From Desmodus rotundus (lineage: Eukaryota; Chordata; Mammalia; Chiroptera; Phyllostomidae): 64,000 nucleotides of DNA. Made by a program: the position numbers and the translations under genes. Each line of letters starts with the position of its first letter. The first letter of the stretch is position 1. Shown one piece after another: positions 36,560 to 48,982 of this stretch. The notes under the pieces were generated by a model. It made no database searches. It was not told the origin of the DNA and saw only the letters and a list, made by a program, of their open reading frames with translations. The stretch spans positions 13,999,171-14,063,170 of the forward strand of contig NC_071388.1 in NCBI RefSeq assembly GCF_022682495.2, read 5' to 3'.

Positions 36560-39500
36560 AACCAAATAGTAATAACTAGATTAGATTAAATTAGACTTAT
36601 ACAATATACAAAGTCAGTAAACAAGATTTTCACTTATATTTGTTTCTTTTTTCATTTCATGTCGTCCTTCTGTTTTCTTCAGGTATTATGCAAAATGAAA
36701 TTATCTTCAGTTTAGACTTATAGTATATCAATATTGCAAAATATATTACATATGAACACCCTTTTATTCTGTAATTTAACTGCCTCTTCCAGTTTATTCT
36801 GTAACTTGCCAACTCAAAAGGAATCTAGGTCATAAGATATATTGTTTTAAATTTCATCACATTCACCTTTAAGAGCTACGAAACTAAATCTGTGTTTATA
36901 ATTTTTTTATAGAATACATATACTTTAAAATTTAGAAGTCTTCATCCAAAAGATATTTGAACATGCTCTTCAATAAATGTTTAATTATGAAATAATCAAA
37001 ATATTAATTTACAGACTTTAACTGAGTCAATAATTCTACTTTTTCAAAAATTATTACAGTTTAAAAGCTTGGATCTTTAAGTTTTGATAAGTAGTTGGAT
37101 GGAAGTATAGAAAGATGTATCTGTAGTTAGATTCAATGCATAGATAGTGATAGAGACATACATACACACATAGGTTTCTATAAAATTAATAATATTTTTA
37201 CTACATATGTATTCGATAACTGAAAATATTTCTCAAAACACTAAAATTCATTGTCCCTCTACTTTAAGCTTTTAATTAATTTTAACTTTGTGAAAATGTA
37301 TAAAATATTTGTCAGTAGAAAATTATGTTTATTGGAAGGAACGGAGAATTCAAGAAAAGTCACTCAGAAATTAGACAGAATCTCTAAACAGGACTCCAGT
37401 GAAATGTTTTATCTAAGGTTTGAGTGGCATAAGAAAGAGTACAAAGTTAGAAAAACCCAAAGCTCATTTATTAAGAGTAAAAATAAGGCATTTGCTCAAC
37501 AGAAGAACATACCCAAGTGTTCCAAAGGGTGACATTAATGTGAATTCAAATTTCCAAAGTTATGGGGAAGTTCACATGTTCTTTTTGTCTATAACTGAAA
37601 ACAAAATATAACTTCAGGACCTGAATGTTTTCTATTTGAAATTTTAGCTTGCAGTGAATTTCTGTATTATTTTGGGTTGGAATTCTACTATTTGTGTACA
37701 TAGAGACATTCCTCATGGAAAGTAAATTTACATTTAAAAAACTTCCATACTAAGCAATTGTTTTGTCAAGAAGACTCTTCTTACATTTTGCTCTGTTCTT
37801 TGCTGTGAAGTGACGTGTCTCTCAGCTACCACACTCAGGCTTCCTGCTGCCATTATGAATGCGCATGAAGCCATTGCCATGCAGAAACATAGCTCTAGGA
37901 CTGACATATTTCTAGTAATGTAAGAAGCTAGTGTTCAACAAACTGCCACAAAAAGAAATAACATCTCCCTCAGCCACTAGTTCTCTGAGAATGCGAGGTA
38001 ATGGATATTGAAGGCAGCTTAGTTAATATGGATCAATTCAATTTCAAAATGTAAAATTTTGTAAATGCCACATTTAAATGCATTTGCACAGAATACATAA
38101 AACTTAATATATATTTTTATCATGAGATATACATAGCAATACCTTTAACAAAAAATTTATAAGTATACGATTTGAACAGAGTCCAGAATAAAATGAGTTT
38201 TGAGAGAGTGTGATAAAAAGAAAGGAGCTTCTGAGAGCATTGGAACGTGGCTTTGTAAAGTATGTCTATGTTTATGTTAGCAGAGGTTTTGTTACCTTTG
38301 CTTTGTTGGTATCTTCCCAGAATAAGATATATTTTCCAAAAAAACACATGGGTGATGCATGATGAATGATTTGTATATCTTTACTAATAATGTTATTACA
38401 AAATCAAGAATAAACCAATTTCTAACTTTTTAAGTAGTAATTTTTCTGGTGATAATTCAGTTTTACAAAGAAGCAACTCATCCACTTGCATAGGCATCCT
38501 TGAATGAGAAAAGGCCAAGAGACTGTAAGTCTTAACAGACATTTAAGTAAATACGTATTTTTACCAATTCTTAGAATCAATAGTGTTAGTATAGATTTTG
38601 GTGCCAACTCCTAAATACAGGTCCATGTTGCCTCTTGGCCCTAATTTGAGCTAAAGTCATATGCTGGTTCCAACAAGGGGTGGTGGAGGACATAATAGCA
38701 GGTGAGCTAGAGAAAGCACTAGAATGGACTACTCACACAAATAAATCAGAAAAAAATCAATATGAGGCTTCAAGTCATTTCTTAAAAATGATATAGATGC
38801 AATACAATATTAATATTTATCTTTATTCTGATATAGTTTGATGATGGATATTTTCTTTGTTATAGTGAATATTGCTCAACAGAACAATATTCCTTAAACC
38901 TCAAAGATCTCTGGATTACATTGTTGGAAAATATCTTTCACTTATATTTTTCTTTATAGAGTCTATTTTCTCAATTCTCACAGATGTTAGACATGCTGTA
39001 TGATATAAAAATTTACATTAATTGACTTAATAAGCCAATAAATAATATTTCTAGTTCAAAATATTTATCTGGTCTTTGGATGGAATATATATTTTTATAT
39101 TTACTTTTTTGTTTGATTGTTTATTTACTTTGTTAATTATGTATTAGTTATTTAATTTTCTTTTTTATAAATACATTTTAAACATAGAATATGTACTTTT
39201 TCATCCTGTAATAGTTAACTAGTACAAATGACATTGTGTCTATTCTGAAACCAAGGTTTTGAAAATCAAAATTTATAAAACTAAAATGTTTTCTGGTCTC
39301 TTTTAAAAACTGTGTCTTGAGACTCAGTGTTTATACTTCATACATTACATAAAAAGGCACAGCAACCTATTTTTAAAGTATATAACATGTATACAAATTT
39401 AGCTGAAGCCCATATTAAGTAATATTCTCATCTATTTATTTAGTCATTTATTCAAACAAAAGGTATCAAGCCTAGAAAACACCAGCTCTTACTCTTCCCT

Positions 39501-39999
39501 CCCCTAAAATAATAAACTCAATAGACAACAAACCAAAAAACTCCTGAAGTCTTAGATCTCTATCTTTAAATACTATTAATTTTACTTTTACTGAAATTAA
39601 AATAGATTATAATAACCTATAGAGAAACAACTGTGGATATTTAAATATTTAATACTATGATACTTTGCTTAGAATCTTTAGATGTTTTTAGAATTGTTAG
39701 AAGTTGGGAAGGTAAACATTACGCAAAGGAGAATTAAACACAAATCATGTGCAAATGGAAAAAATTAATTACAAATAACCTTATATTTTATCCCCTTACT
39801 ATTTTAAACAAAATGTCATTTTAACCAAGTTAAAAATTGCTTGACACACATGACTAAACTGGCATTAGCCAGAGAAATTAAACAAATGAAAAATGAAATA
39901 AAACATCTAATTAATGTTTTATGTTATTTTGGATATTTCTTTGTATAATCACATATTCATCTGCATAATAATTTAATTACATTGGTTATGTGACTAATG
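36560..39999. other. AT-rich unannotated DNA
   Basis: No repeat or gene was recognised. The 93-codon open frame at 37251-37532 is lysine/serine-rich, as AT-rich DNA gives by chance. Confidence 0.4.
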
Positions 40000-40010
40000 A
40001 AACTAATTTT

Positions 40011-40218
40011 TTTTTAGGTTTTATTTATTTACTTTTAGAAAGAGGGCAAGGGAGGGAGAAAGAGAGGCAGAGAAACATTCTTGTGTGGTTGCCTCTTACA
40101 CGCCCCCTACTGGGGACCCGGCCTGCAACCCAGGCTTGTGCCCTGACTGGGAATCAAACTGGAGACCCTTTGGTTCACAGGCCAGTGCTCAATCCACTAA
40201 GCCACACCAACCAGAGCC
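40011..40218 (-). mobile_element. Full-length Ves SINE
   Basis: The complement of a Ves SINE starts with a T run at 40011. It then shows 'gaggcagagaaacattcttg', 'cctactggggacccggcctg' and the B-box complement 'gactgggaatcaaactggag', and ends with 'ccacaccaaccagagcc'. The 11-bp target-site duplication 'aaactaatttt' lies at 40000-40010 and 40219-40229. Confidence 0.93.
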
Positions 40219-40229
40219 AAACTAATTTT

Positions 40230-40774
40230 ATTAAAACATTTTATAATCATTAGTAAGGTTAATAATTTTGAAGATGATATTTATATTAACCTAATTTTAT
40301 CTAAACATAGTTTTCTTTGAAATGTCTAGTATTTCTATTGTACATTTATATCAAATTAATTTCAGTTAATATTCTAGGAGATGGTGTGGTGTCAGTTTTG
40401 ATATTACTGTTCTAATATATCTTATCTGGACATCATTTATTACAGCCTGCTAGCATACAAAAGTTAGAAAAATATTGTATATTTACTTCAAAATTAGTTC
40501 TGTTAGATTTTTAAGTGTTTCACCTTGACCGAGAAAATGTAAATTGTGAGACGTTTTAACTGCGAAAGCAATCCTGTGCCAGTTTCTATATTTCCATGCA
40601 AACTGGAGGGCTCTCTCTTCACTGACAATGAAGACGTCCTTGAACGTTTCTGTCTAGGGATATTACAATTTAATACCTTTCTAGGAATGAATCAATAAGC
40701 AAATTTGATGCTTATAAACTTAGGAAATATTGTCACCTATAAAAATGGGCAAAACTATGAGCTTTATGTTTAAG
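40230..40774. other. AT-rich unannotated DNA
   Basis: No supported feature was found between the two Ves insertions. Confidence 0.4.
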
Positions 40775-40789
40775 AACATAGATAAGTGG

Positions 40790-40993
40790 GTCCTGACTGG
40801 TGTGGCTTAGTGGATTGGGCATCGTCCTGCAAAATAAAAAAGTTCACTGGTTTGATTCCTGGTCAGGGCACAATCCTGGGCTGTAGGCCAGGTTCCTGGT
40901 TGGGGGTGTGCCAGAAAGCAACCAATTGATGTTTCTTTCCCTCTCTCTGTCCCTTCTTCTTTTTCTAAAAATAAATAAAATCTTAAAAAAAAG
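40790..40993 (+). mobile_element. Full-length Ves SINE
   Basis: The copy shows 'tcctgactggtgtggcttag', the B box 'ggtttgattcctggtcaggg', 'caaccaattgatgtttcttt' and a poly(A)-rich tail. It is bracketed by 'aacatagataagtgg' (40775-40789) and 'aaaatagataagtgg' (40994-41008), a 15-bp target-site duplication with one mismatch. Confidence 0.93.
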
Positions 40994-41008
40994 AAAATAG
41001 ATAAGTGG

Positions 41009-42884
41009 ATATTTTTTACTAGAAAATAAATTTATTTTAAAAATCAACTGAAAATTCTAGACCTCTAATTATATATATATAACAAACCTGAGTATTTATC
41101 TGTTGTAGTAAGAATGTTGTACTTGACAGAGCAGCTGTGGGTGGGGTTACCATGTGGTTAAGTTTGTGTTTCACTGCAATGCATCATATGCATTGGGCTT
41201 CGTAGTAGCCACACAGATGAATTAGACACACATAACATAGGGGTTGCCATGCCTGCGACTTTTTGATTTCTGCTATTACACCTGGGAGGTGATACTGTTC
41301 TTGTTTACTCTCCTGTCAGTGGTGTGAAGAGGAATTTTGTTTCATGGTCTTCTCCTGAAAGACATAAGGGTTCAAGACATAAGAATTTACTTCCTGTGAG
41401 TTTAAGAACTCACTGGACCCACTATGAAATGGACACATGATTTTACCAAATTTCACCAGGTTTTCATATGCCCCGTACTCTTGAACCACCTCTGTTGCAC
41501 ACTGTCTTAAGTCAGGCTTCCCACGAACAGACCTGTCACAAGGTGTAGCAGCGTTAGCTCAAGTAGCTATAGGGAGTTGTCTGAAAAAAAGCCAAAGATG
41601 ATGACTCTTAGAGACAAAAGTACACATTTCTGATATTAAATAGTGGTAAGCTGTAAGGAAAACATTTACCAATGAATCCATTATATGGAGGCATTCATTA
41701 CTGAATAATGTCATAATATCATCAAAAAAGAAGCACAATATATGTGAAAAATCAGTAACAAAAGAGCTAACAACTTTTGGTTTTATTTTTATGTTTTATA
41801 TATGTTTTATCTTTAATTATTTCATTATACACCTTGAGTTTCCCTCATTATTTAGTCATAGCTTAAAATAGTTATGCTAGGAAAAACTTGATTTATCATT
41901 ACTAGTGATATAATTTTCAAAATGATTTAATTGAATTGACAAGTGCCAAAACTTAGTAGGATAGGTTAACATGTGTGAAAAACATACTTATATGTGTCTA
42001 AGTGTATAATCAGTTGTTCTGGTAAATCACCAAAGCATGTAATTTCTCAGACATTAGTTTTACTTCATAATTTTCCAAGGTAACATTTTTTGATGGTTGA
42101 TATTGAATAATCTTTGCCTCAGCTGACATTCTATAAGATGTAATTAAATTATATTTGCATAAAATTGTGTAAGTTTCAAGTCATAGTGATTTTTAAAATT
42201 TATTCATTTCAAAAGAGTAATGTATCCACAGAAATATGTGATTTTGCTTCATCATTCAAACATAATGGGAGCACTGGAATGTATTAAATACATAAAATTA
42301 AAACATGATTTATAAATTTGTATGAAAATCTACTGATATTTCCATCTCAATATAATGCTTTTTCATTCTTCTTATTTTACAACATATTTTACATTTTAAA
42401 GAAAAGTAACATATTCTAAATCAAGTTCTGGATTATTAATTTTATATTGCTATATGAAATACATTTTCAACCAATATCATCTAAAAAATGCTCACATATT
42501 AATTGATCTCTTCAGGAGCAGTCTTCTTATATAAAGTACTACTTAAGCTTAGGACTGATGTAAGGAGAAAATAAAATATGAAATTAAAACATAATGCCAT
42601 AAAGTATTCCTTTTTATATATAACAAACAGAGAAATCATAGTGATTAAAATATTTAACAGGATGTATTTTTTGGGAAGATCCTGAGACATTTATTTATTT
42701 GAGATTATGCCAGAATCTACATTTGTGGGAGATTCTTATACCCTCTACATTGTCTCTGGTTTAATGGGATCTCAGCATCTCCTTCACCATCCAACTCCTA
42801 TCCACCCTATTTTTCTCATAACATTCAACTAAAACAACAAGAGCATCTAAATTTTGAATAAGTTGTTCCAAAATGCTAGTTCTT
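41009..42884. other. AT-rich unannotated DNA
   Basis: No supported feature was found. Confidence 0.4.
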
Positions 42885-43125
42885 ATATGATCCAGTTAAG
42901 AACAAACTGACAGTAACCAAAGGGGAGGGAAGAGGGGGATAACAGGGAAAGAAGAGTAAGGGTCATCAAGGAACATGTATGAAGGACACATGGACAAAGC
43001 CAAAGGCGGGGGTAGGATTGAGGTGGAGTGGGGGGGAGTGGTAGGGGGAAAGTGGAGACAACTATACTTGAACAACAATGAAAAAAAAAGAACAACAAAA
43101 ATAAATAAATAAATAAAAAAGAAGA
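42885..43125 (+). mobile_element. 5'-truncated L1 3' UTR with poly(A)
   Basis: The G/A-rich L1 3' UTR ('gtaaccaaaggggagggaag', 'ggacaaagccaaaggcgggg') ends in 'gacaactatacttgaacaac' and an A-rich tail with ataaataaataaa. The complement, seen from the right end, resembles the 3' ends of the L1s at 50886 and 60013. Confidence 0.8.
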
Positions 43126-43249
43126 GATTAAAATAGATGCCAAAATTATTTCGGAACTTTCAGTGGGATGTACTACATCAGTAATAGTAGGTGGTCTTGA
43201 GGCTGATTGTTAGGCTCCCCCACATGTGATACTTAGGAAGGTTATATGA

Positions 43250-43395
43250 TGAAAAATAATAAGGGTAATTACACTGTATTTTCTAAAAAAGAGAAATGTA
43301 ATAAATAAATTAATACACGCAGTGCTTTCAAAACAGTGCTTGGCACCTAGAAAACATCAATAATGTTAACTAAAACTATTATTTCTTTGTCTTTA
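43250..43395 (+). mobile_element. MIR SINE 3' end, probable
   Basis: 'cagtgcttggcacctagaaa' followed by 'catcaataatgttaactaaa' and 'actattattt' matches the MIR 3' end. The upstream part is too diverged to place. Confidence 0.6.
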
Positions 43396-46079
43396 GAGAT
43401 GTGGTATATATCTATCTGTCTAGTAGAATTCTGTTATTTTTCTTGCAGATTTTTATGAAATAATGCTTACTATTGTCTCCCATACAGAAGTAATGGGTAT
43501 TTTATTAAAGCTGAAAGCGATAGCCATTGCTGGCTCATGCAGACTGTGGGCGAAAAGAGACAGGGCGTGTGGTGAAGAGTCACTTTATCCAACTCTCGAT
43601 GATAACTGCTCTACGGAAATAGTAGAAAAATGTAAGGGAGGGTAGTGCAGTGCTAATAACAAGGGACTCATGCTTCTAACACTTATTAATTATGGTTACT
43701 ACATATATGAGTGTGTAAAATATTTTCATGCTTTAAATTGGTTGAAACAAAAAAATTAAATCAAACTTATTTGTCATCTTTCTACCCCACTTTCTTTTTC
43801 TTTTTCTTAAGTATTTTATACATTAACTTATTCCAGGAAGCTGGGTAAGAGTTAAGGAGCCGACTGTTTATTACCAAACTCTGTTTTAACAATATGTGGT
43901 AACTGACTTGTGAAGATGCATTCCCATATTTATTTGCCTTTGGATTTTTAATGCTAATTTCATTTTATATACACATAATAAATTATGCCCTGTTGAAGAT
44001 AAGGTATAGAGATATCTTTTGCAATTTACTTATGACTTTTCTGTGTCACTTTTTGTGCAAAATTCTTGTTATGCGAAGTTCTCAATATTTTTCTCTAAGG
44101 TTTCTTGATTCTATATCTGGTAGAATGACCTTCCCCACTAAAATATACTCTCCAATTTTACTTTGTAATTGTAATTTTAATTTAAAGTGTGGTATTTATT
44201 GGACTCATATTTGGTACAAGAAAATACTAAATATAAATACATATATTCTAAGGCAGTAGAGAGAACAATCGTTTTCCACTATCTACCACACTCCCCCATC
44301 TTTGATTTATGTATTTGGAGTATATGATGAATATCTTTGTTGTGGCTGATGGAGTGGGCTAAGCAGTAGAAAAGATTTAATCAGAGCATCTTTAATATCT
44401 TTTTTATTGCCCGTTCTGAAAGAACACATTTTTATGTCTGCTCTAGAGTGGTGGAATTGAGACTTCGTTGCTATTATAGGTGAACAATTTTGAATAAGGC
44501 TTATGCCAGTGTTCATGCAAACTTTAAGAAAAAAAAATCCAGATAATATAAATTTAATTTATCTTACAATTACTGTAAACTATATAGGGTTATGAAGATT
44601 GTGCTTCTTGTTTACCTAGCTATTCATTCACTCACTTTATTTGGTTTCTTCCTAGATGCTCAAGTGTAGTGGAAAACCCAGGGTGCCGAACACTGCAGGC
44701 TGCCAGCAGTGCATTTGCATTCTGACATTTTTGCTTCCTATTGAATTGATTTCATCTGTCTGTTTGGATGTGCAGCGGAGTAACCTGCTTTCATGCATAT
44801 CTAATCTCGAGAAAGTTATCACAGAAAAAATATTATGAATTCTACCTTTCTATAATCCCCCAAATTAAAAAAAAAACATAGCTCTTAAGCTACTTTCATT
44901 TGCTGTATTTTTCTAAATATCTTCACACCCCCCCAATATTTCCCTTATAAATTTGGAGTGAAATTATAACACACAGAAGTGTTAATATCCAGGGTAAACT
45001 TAGCCACCCAATGAATCCTAATATATTAAAATATTTGGTATAAAAGTTATATCTGACAGTTAAGATCTTATTAAGGACTCCATGGGCACTTTCTTACGTT
45101 CCTATAATGCATATCAAAACTTCAGAACTATAATTCTGAATATTAGGTGGCATATATTGGGGCAAGCTCTTTTTCACGATAGCTGAGGAGGCCTGTGGTA
45201 AATGTATTGTTCCTGATCATAAAATCCATATCCTTTCATTGAATACAAAAGGGAATTACCTTCCACTTTAATTTTGCTCCTTAGTTTTTGATTATATATT
45301 AAAGTGGGATGATGAGAGTTGATTGTAGAGTCAGTGAGAGTAGAGGGAGTTGAAAAAAAGGTGTGATGAGAGCATCACAAATACTTTTATAGTTGAACTT
45401 TCTGATAGCAATATACTCATGTGTACACTTTGGGTTAAGTGTAAACATGTTTGTTTTCATTGATTTAATCTTGTAACTCCGGGACAAAGTTTCAAAGGGT
45501 ATAGATTTCCCTTCTTTACTTTGAAAGTCATATTCTAGGTGGAACGGTTTTAGATACTCAGCCAATTGCACTGTTTATTGATAGTGTTCTAAATCAATTG
45601 CAGATAAGAGAGGAGTTAGGCAAGTAGTACTTTTGTGTGTGATGAAGCTATTTGAACACATATCTTCGAGGCACAATCAAATGGCCTTGCCACTTCTCGA
45701 TGTTTCTTTGCCTCTCCCCTCCTTAAAGAGGTCTTAGAGAAGGCTGTGTGAGAAAAATAGATGATTAAATTATCTCTGCCTACTGATTTTTGATAGATTA
45801 CTTCCACCTAAATAAGAAAAGTTCACCTAATTAAGTAAGTTCATCTAGTATTTGTCAAATACCAATCAGGTCTTGCACGTCTCCTGGATGAGCAAAAGTT
45901 GGTAAAGAGTAAAGAAGCTGGCTGGGAAGATTACTCTGTTACACACCCCCTGGAAACCTGAAGATTTGGACATGGCCTTATCTCAACAAAAACAGTGACA
46001 TACGAGCAGGACCAGAATCCTTTAGACTCTGTCTATTCTTCCTTATTAGTTTTCATTCTTCTCTAATAATTTGTTCTAT
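43396..46079. other. Unannotated DNA
   Basis: No repeat or gene was recognised. A strong polypyrimidine tract plus AG ('tttggtttcttcctag', ending near 44655) would serve as a 3' splice site, but no partner donor or conserved frame supports an exon. Confidence 0.35.
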
Positions 46080-47220
46080 ATTCAAGCTTATTCATTCTGT
46101 CTTTGGTATGTTCACATCTGTTTTTGAACCCTCCAATAAAATTTTTATTTAAGTTTTACTTTTAGCCCCCAAATTTCTGTTTGTTTCCTTTTTGTAATTT
46201 TTATCTCTTCTTGATATTCTAATAATCTTTATTCATAACTCCCCTTGTTTCCCTTAGTCCTTGTTTTTTTTAGATCTTTGAGCATATTTCGGATGATTGT
46301 TTGAATGTCTTTGTCTAGAAAACTGTAAGTATAGTTTCTAGTTTTCCTCAAGGACAGTCTCTGTTCATTTACTTTGTTTCTTTGAATGGGTTATACTTTC
46401 TTGTTTCTTTGTATGCCCTGTGACAATTTATTGAAAGCTGGATATTTGAATATTATAATATGTTCACTCTATTAATTGGTCTCCCTTTATTATCCATGAT
46501 TTGCTGTTTTTTTTCCCTTGCAATTACTAAAGGCTGTAGTAATACATTTTTCTAGTGTCTATTCTCAATTTTTTCCAGAGACTGTATTTACTATTGCGTG
46601 AAGTCACTGAAGCCTCTGTTCATTAGCATGTATTCAGTTAGTGCTTTGACAGAGATTTCCCTGGACAGTGGAAGCTAAAACCATAGAAACAAACAAAACT
46701 CCTCTCTCCAGTTCTTTGCACATTGGGTCTGTGCTACAGCTCTCCTTCAACACTAAGCCAGACTTTCACTGAGAGTAGTATGCCAGCCCATGGCGAACAC
46801 GTAAAATCTTCCCAGGTTTTTCTGACCACACACCTTCCTTTGGACACGTGTTTGGCTTTCTAAATTTCCCAGTGTACACAAACTCTTTTGAAGGCTCTTA
46901 AGAAACTTTTTCCTGGCTTTCCCTCCTAGGCCTTAGGGGCACTACTGTATGTACCATAATCTTTTGCCCCAGGCATCTGTGGTTTGTTGTCAATATTACA
47001 ATGTTCTCTCTCAAGCAGCGGTCACCACTTTTCTGGGCTGGGTGAATTTAGCAAAACAGACACGAGCATCTTTTATCAGTTTCTTAGGTAGTCACCAGAC
47101 AGGTAGGAACACAACTGCACAGGAGTTGTGAATAAGGTCTGCTCTTCTCTTGAGAAAACTAGTGACCAGATCACCCACTGTGAATGTGAGCTGCTATCAC
47201 TGACATTGCTACCAAACTGA
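46080..47220 (-). mobile_element. Old L1M 5' region
   Basis: On the plus strand, 'tctttgagcatatttcggat', 'aatgtctttgtctagaaaac', 'gaatgggttatactttcttg' and 'gacaatttattgaaagctgg' are the complement of the 5' UTR of old mammalian L1M elements (the stretch just ahead of ORF1). The C-rich remainder up to about 47220 probably continues it. It is non-coding and diverged. Confidence 0.6.
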
Positions 47221-47892
47221 AAAAGGTAAGTAAAAAAACACAAAACTTTTTGACCATTTTAAATTTGCTTTTTTTTTTGTGAGCATTTACTTGGTTGTCG
47301 TTAACCTGTGACAATTTTCAGAATTCTGTCAATGTCGGTTCTGACAGTTGCCACCTGTATGTTTCTGGTGTGGGGACAGGAGCTTGGAGCAGCTTAGCCC
47401 ACACTTGGCTAATGTCACTCCTGTGTCTGTTATATTTCTCCCTGCATAGAAAGATTTTTGAGTGTTACACAGGACCAAAAAGCAAATTTTATTGTTGTTC
47501 AACAATATGGAAACATGTGTGACCTTTACTGTGACAGGGATAAGATTATTTTTCTCCAAAGATTATTGGGTTTCTCTCTATAAAGGAGAAATAAAATCCA
47601 TAGAAATAAACAATTTGCAAATGGTCACAAACGTTATTTTGCTGTAGTAAGTTTTGGAATTGGTAAAGCATCTCAGTTGTACTGAATATTTAAATAGTTA
47701 CCGTCTTCTTAGAAAAAAAGAAACATGTTTTTTCATAAGATTATTAATTATTATAAAATATTTTGGAGGTTTTGTTTTAGGGTATGATAAATAGTTCTGG
47801 CTTAAAATGTGTATTTTAAAGCAGAAAAAAACAGGGTGAGCAATGTTCTCTGACTCAGCATAGTCTGGGGAATTCTAATGTTTTCATCTATA
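47221..47892. other. AT-rich unannotated DNA
   Basis: No supported feature was found. Confidence 0.4.
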
Positions 47893-48283
47893 TACAATTT
47901 CATTTATTTATTTTTTTTAATATATTTATTGATTATGCTATTACAGTTGTCCCATTTCCCCCCCACTCCACTCCATCCTGCCCACCCCCCTCCCTCCCAC
48001 ATTCCCCCCCCCCATAGTTCATGTCCATGGGTCATACTTATAAGTTCTTTGGCTTCTACATTTCCTACACTATTTTTACCCTCCCCCTGTCTATTTTCCA
48101 CCTATCATCTATGCTACTTATTCTCTGTACCTTTACCCCCCTCTCCCGCTCCCACTTCCTTATTGACAACCCTCATGTTCTAGTTGTTTGCCTAGTTTGC
48201 TCTCGTTTTTGTTTTATGTGTGGTCGTTAATAACTGTGAGTTTGCTGTCATTTTTACTGTTCCTATTTTTGATCTTCTTTTTC

Positions 48284-48982
48284 TTAGGTAACTCCCTTTA
48301 ACATTTCATATAATAAGGGCTTGGTGATGATGAGCCTCTTCAACTTGACCTTATCTGAGAAGCACTTTATCCTCCCTTCCATTCTAAATGATAGCTTTGC
48401 TGGATACAGTAATCTTGGATGTAGGTCCTTGCGTTTAATCTTGGGTAATGTAATTATGATGTGCCTTGGTGTGTTCCTCCTTGGGTCCAGCTTCTTTGGG
48501 ACTCTCTGAGCTTCCTGGACTTCCCAGAAGTCTATTTCCTTTGCCAGATTAGGGAAGTTCTCCTTCATTATTTGTTCAAATAAGTTTTCCATTTTTTGTT
48601 CTTCCTCTTCTCCTTCTGGCACCCCTATAATTCGGATGTTGGAACGTTTCAAGGTGTCCTGGAGGTTCCTAAGCCTCTCCTCATTTTTCCAAGTTCTTGT
48701 TTCTTCATTCTTTTCTGGTTGGATGTTTGTTTCTTCCTTCTGGTCCACACCATTGATTTGAGTCCCAGTTTCCTTCTCATCACTATTGGTTCCCTGTACA
48801 TTTTCCTTTGTTTCTCTTAGCATAGGCTTCATTTTTTCATCTGTTTTTCAAATAGATTCAACCAAGTCTGTGAGCATATTGATAACCAGTGCTTTGAACT
48901 GTGCATCCGATAGGTTGGCTATCTCTTTGTCGCTTAGTTGTATTTTTCCAGGAGCTTTGAAGTGTTCTGTCATTTGGGCCAT
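48284..48982 (-). pseudogene. ORF1: L1 ORF1 (RNA-binding protein) pseudogene
   Basis: ORF1p coats L1 RNA and is needed for retrotransposition. The frame begins at the ATG at 48982 (MAQMTEHFKAPGKIQ) and is in frame throughout, 233 codons with the stop, against roughly 300 or more in typical ORF1p. Codon 45 is TGA (48850-48848), which leaves an internal ATG at 48832 and an open 182-codon remainder. An acidic, coiled-coil-like N-terminal half is followed by the diagnostic RSNIRIIGVPEGEE of the RRM. Then RNTPRHIII runs within a few residues into RLLYPAKLSF, motifs normally separated by roughly 50 residues. The junction lies near 48415-48430. Part of the RRM/C-terminal domain therefore looks deleted in frame. 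The end EMLKGVT is normal. It could be a copy-specific defect or a feature of the family. Confidence 0.9.

Noticed and set aside
42883..43143. 86-codon minus-strand ORF rich in Pro and Phe
   Set aside because: It is the complement of the G-rich L1 3' UTR and A-rich tail at 42885-43125.
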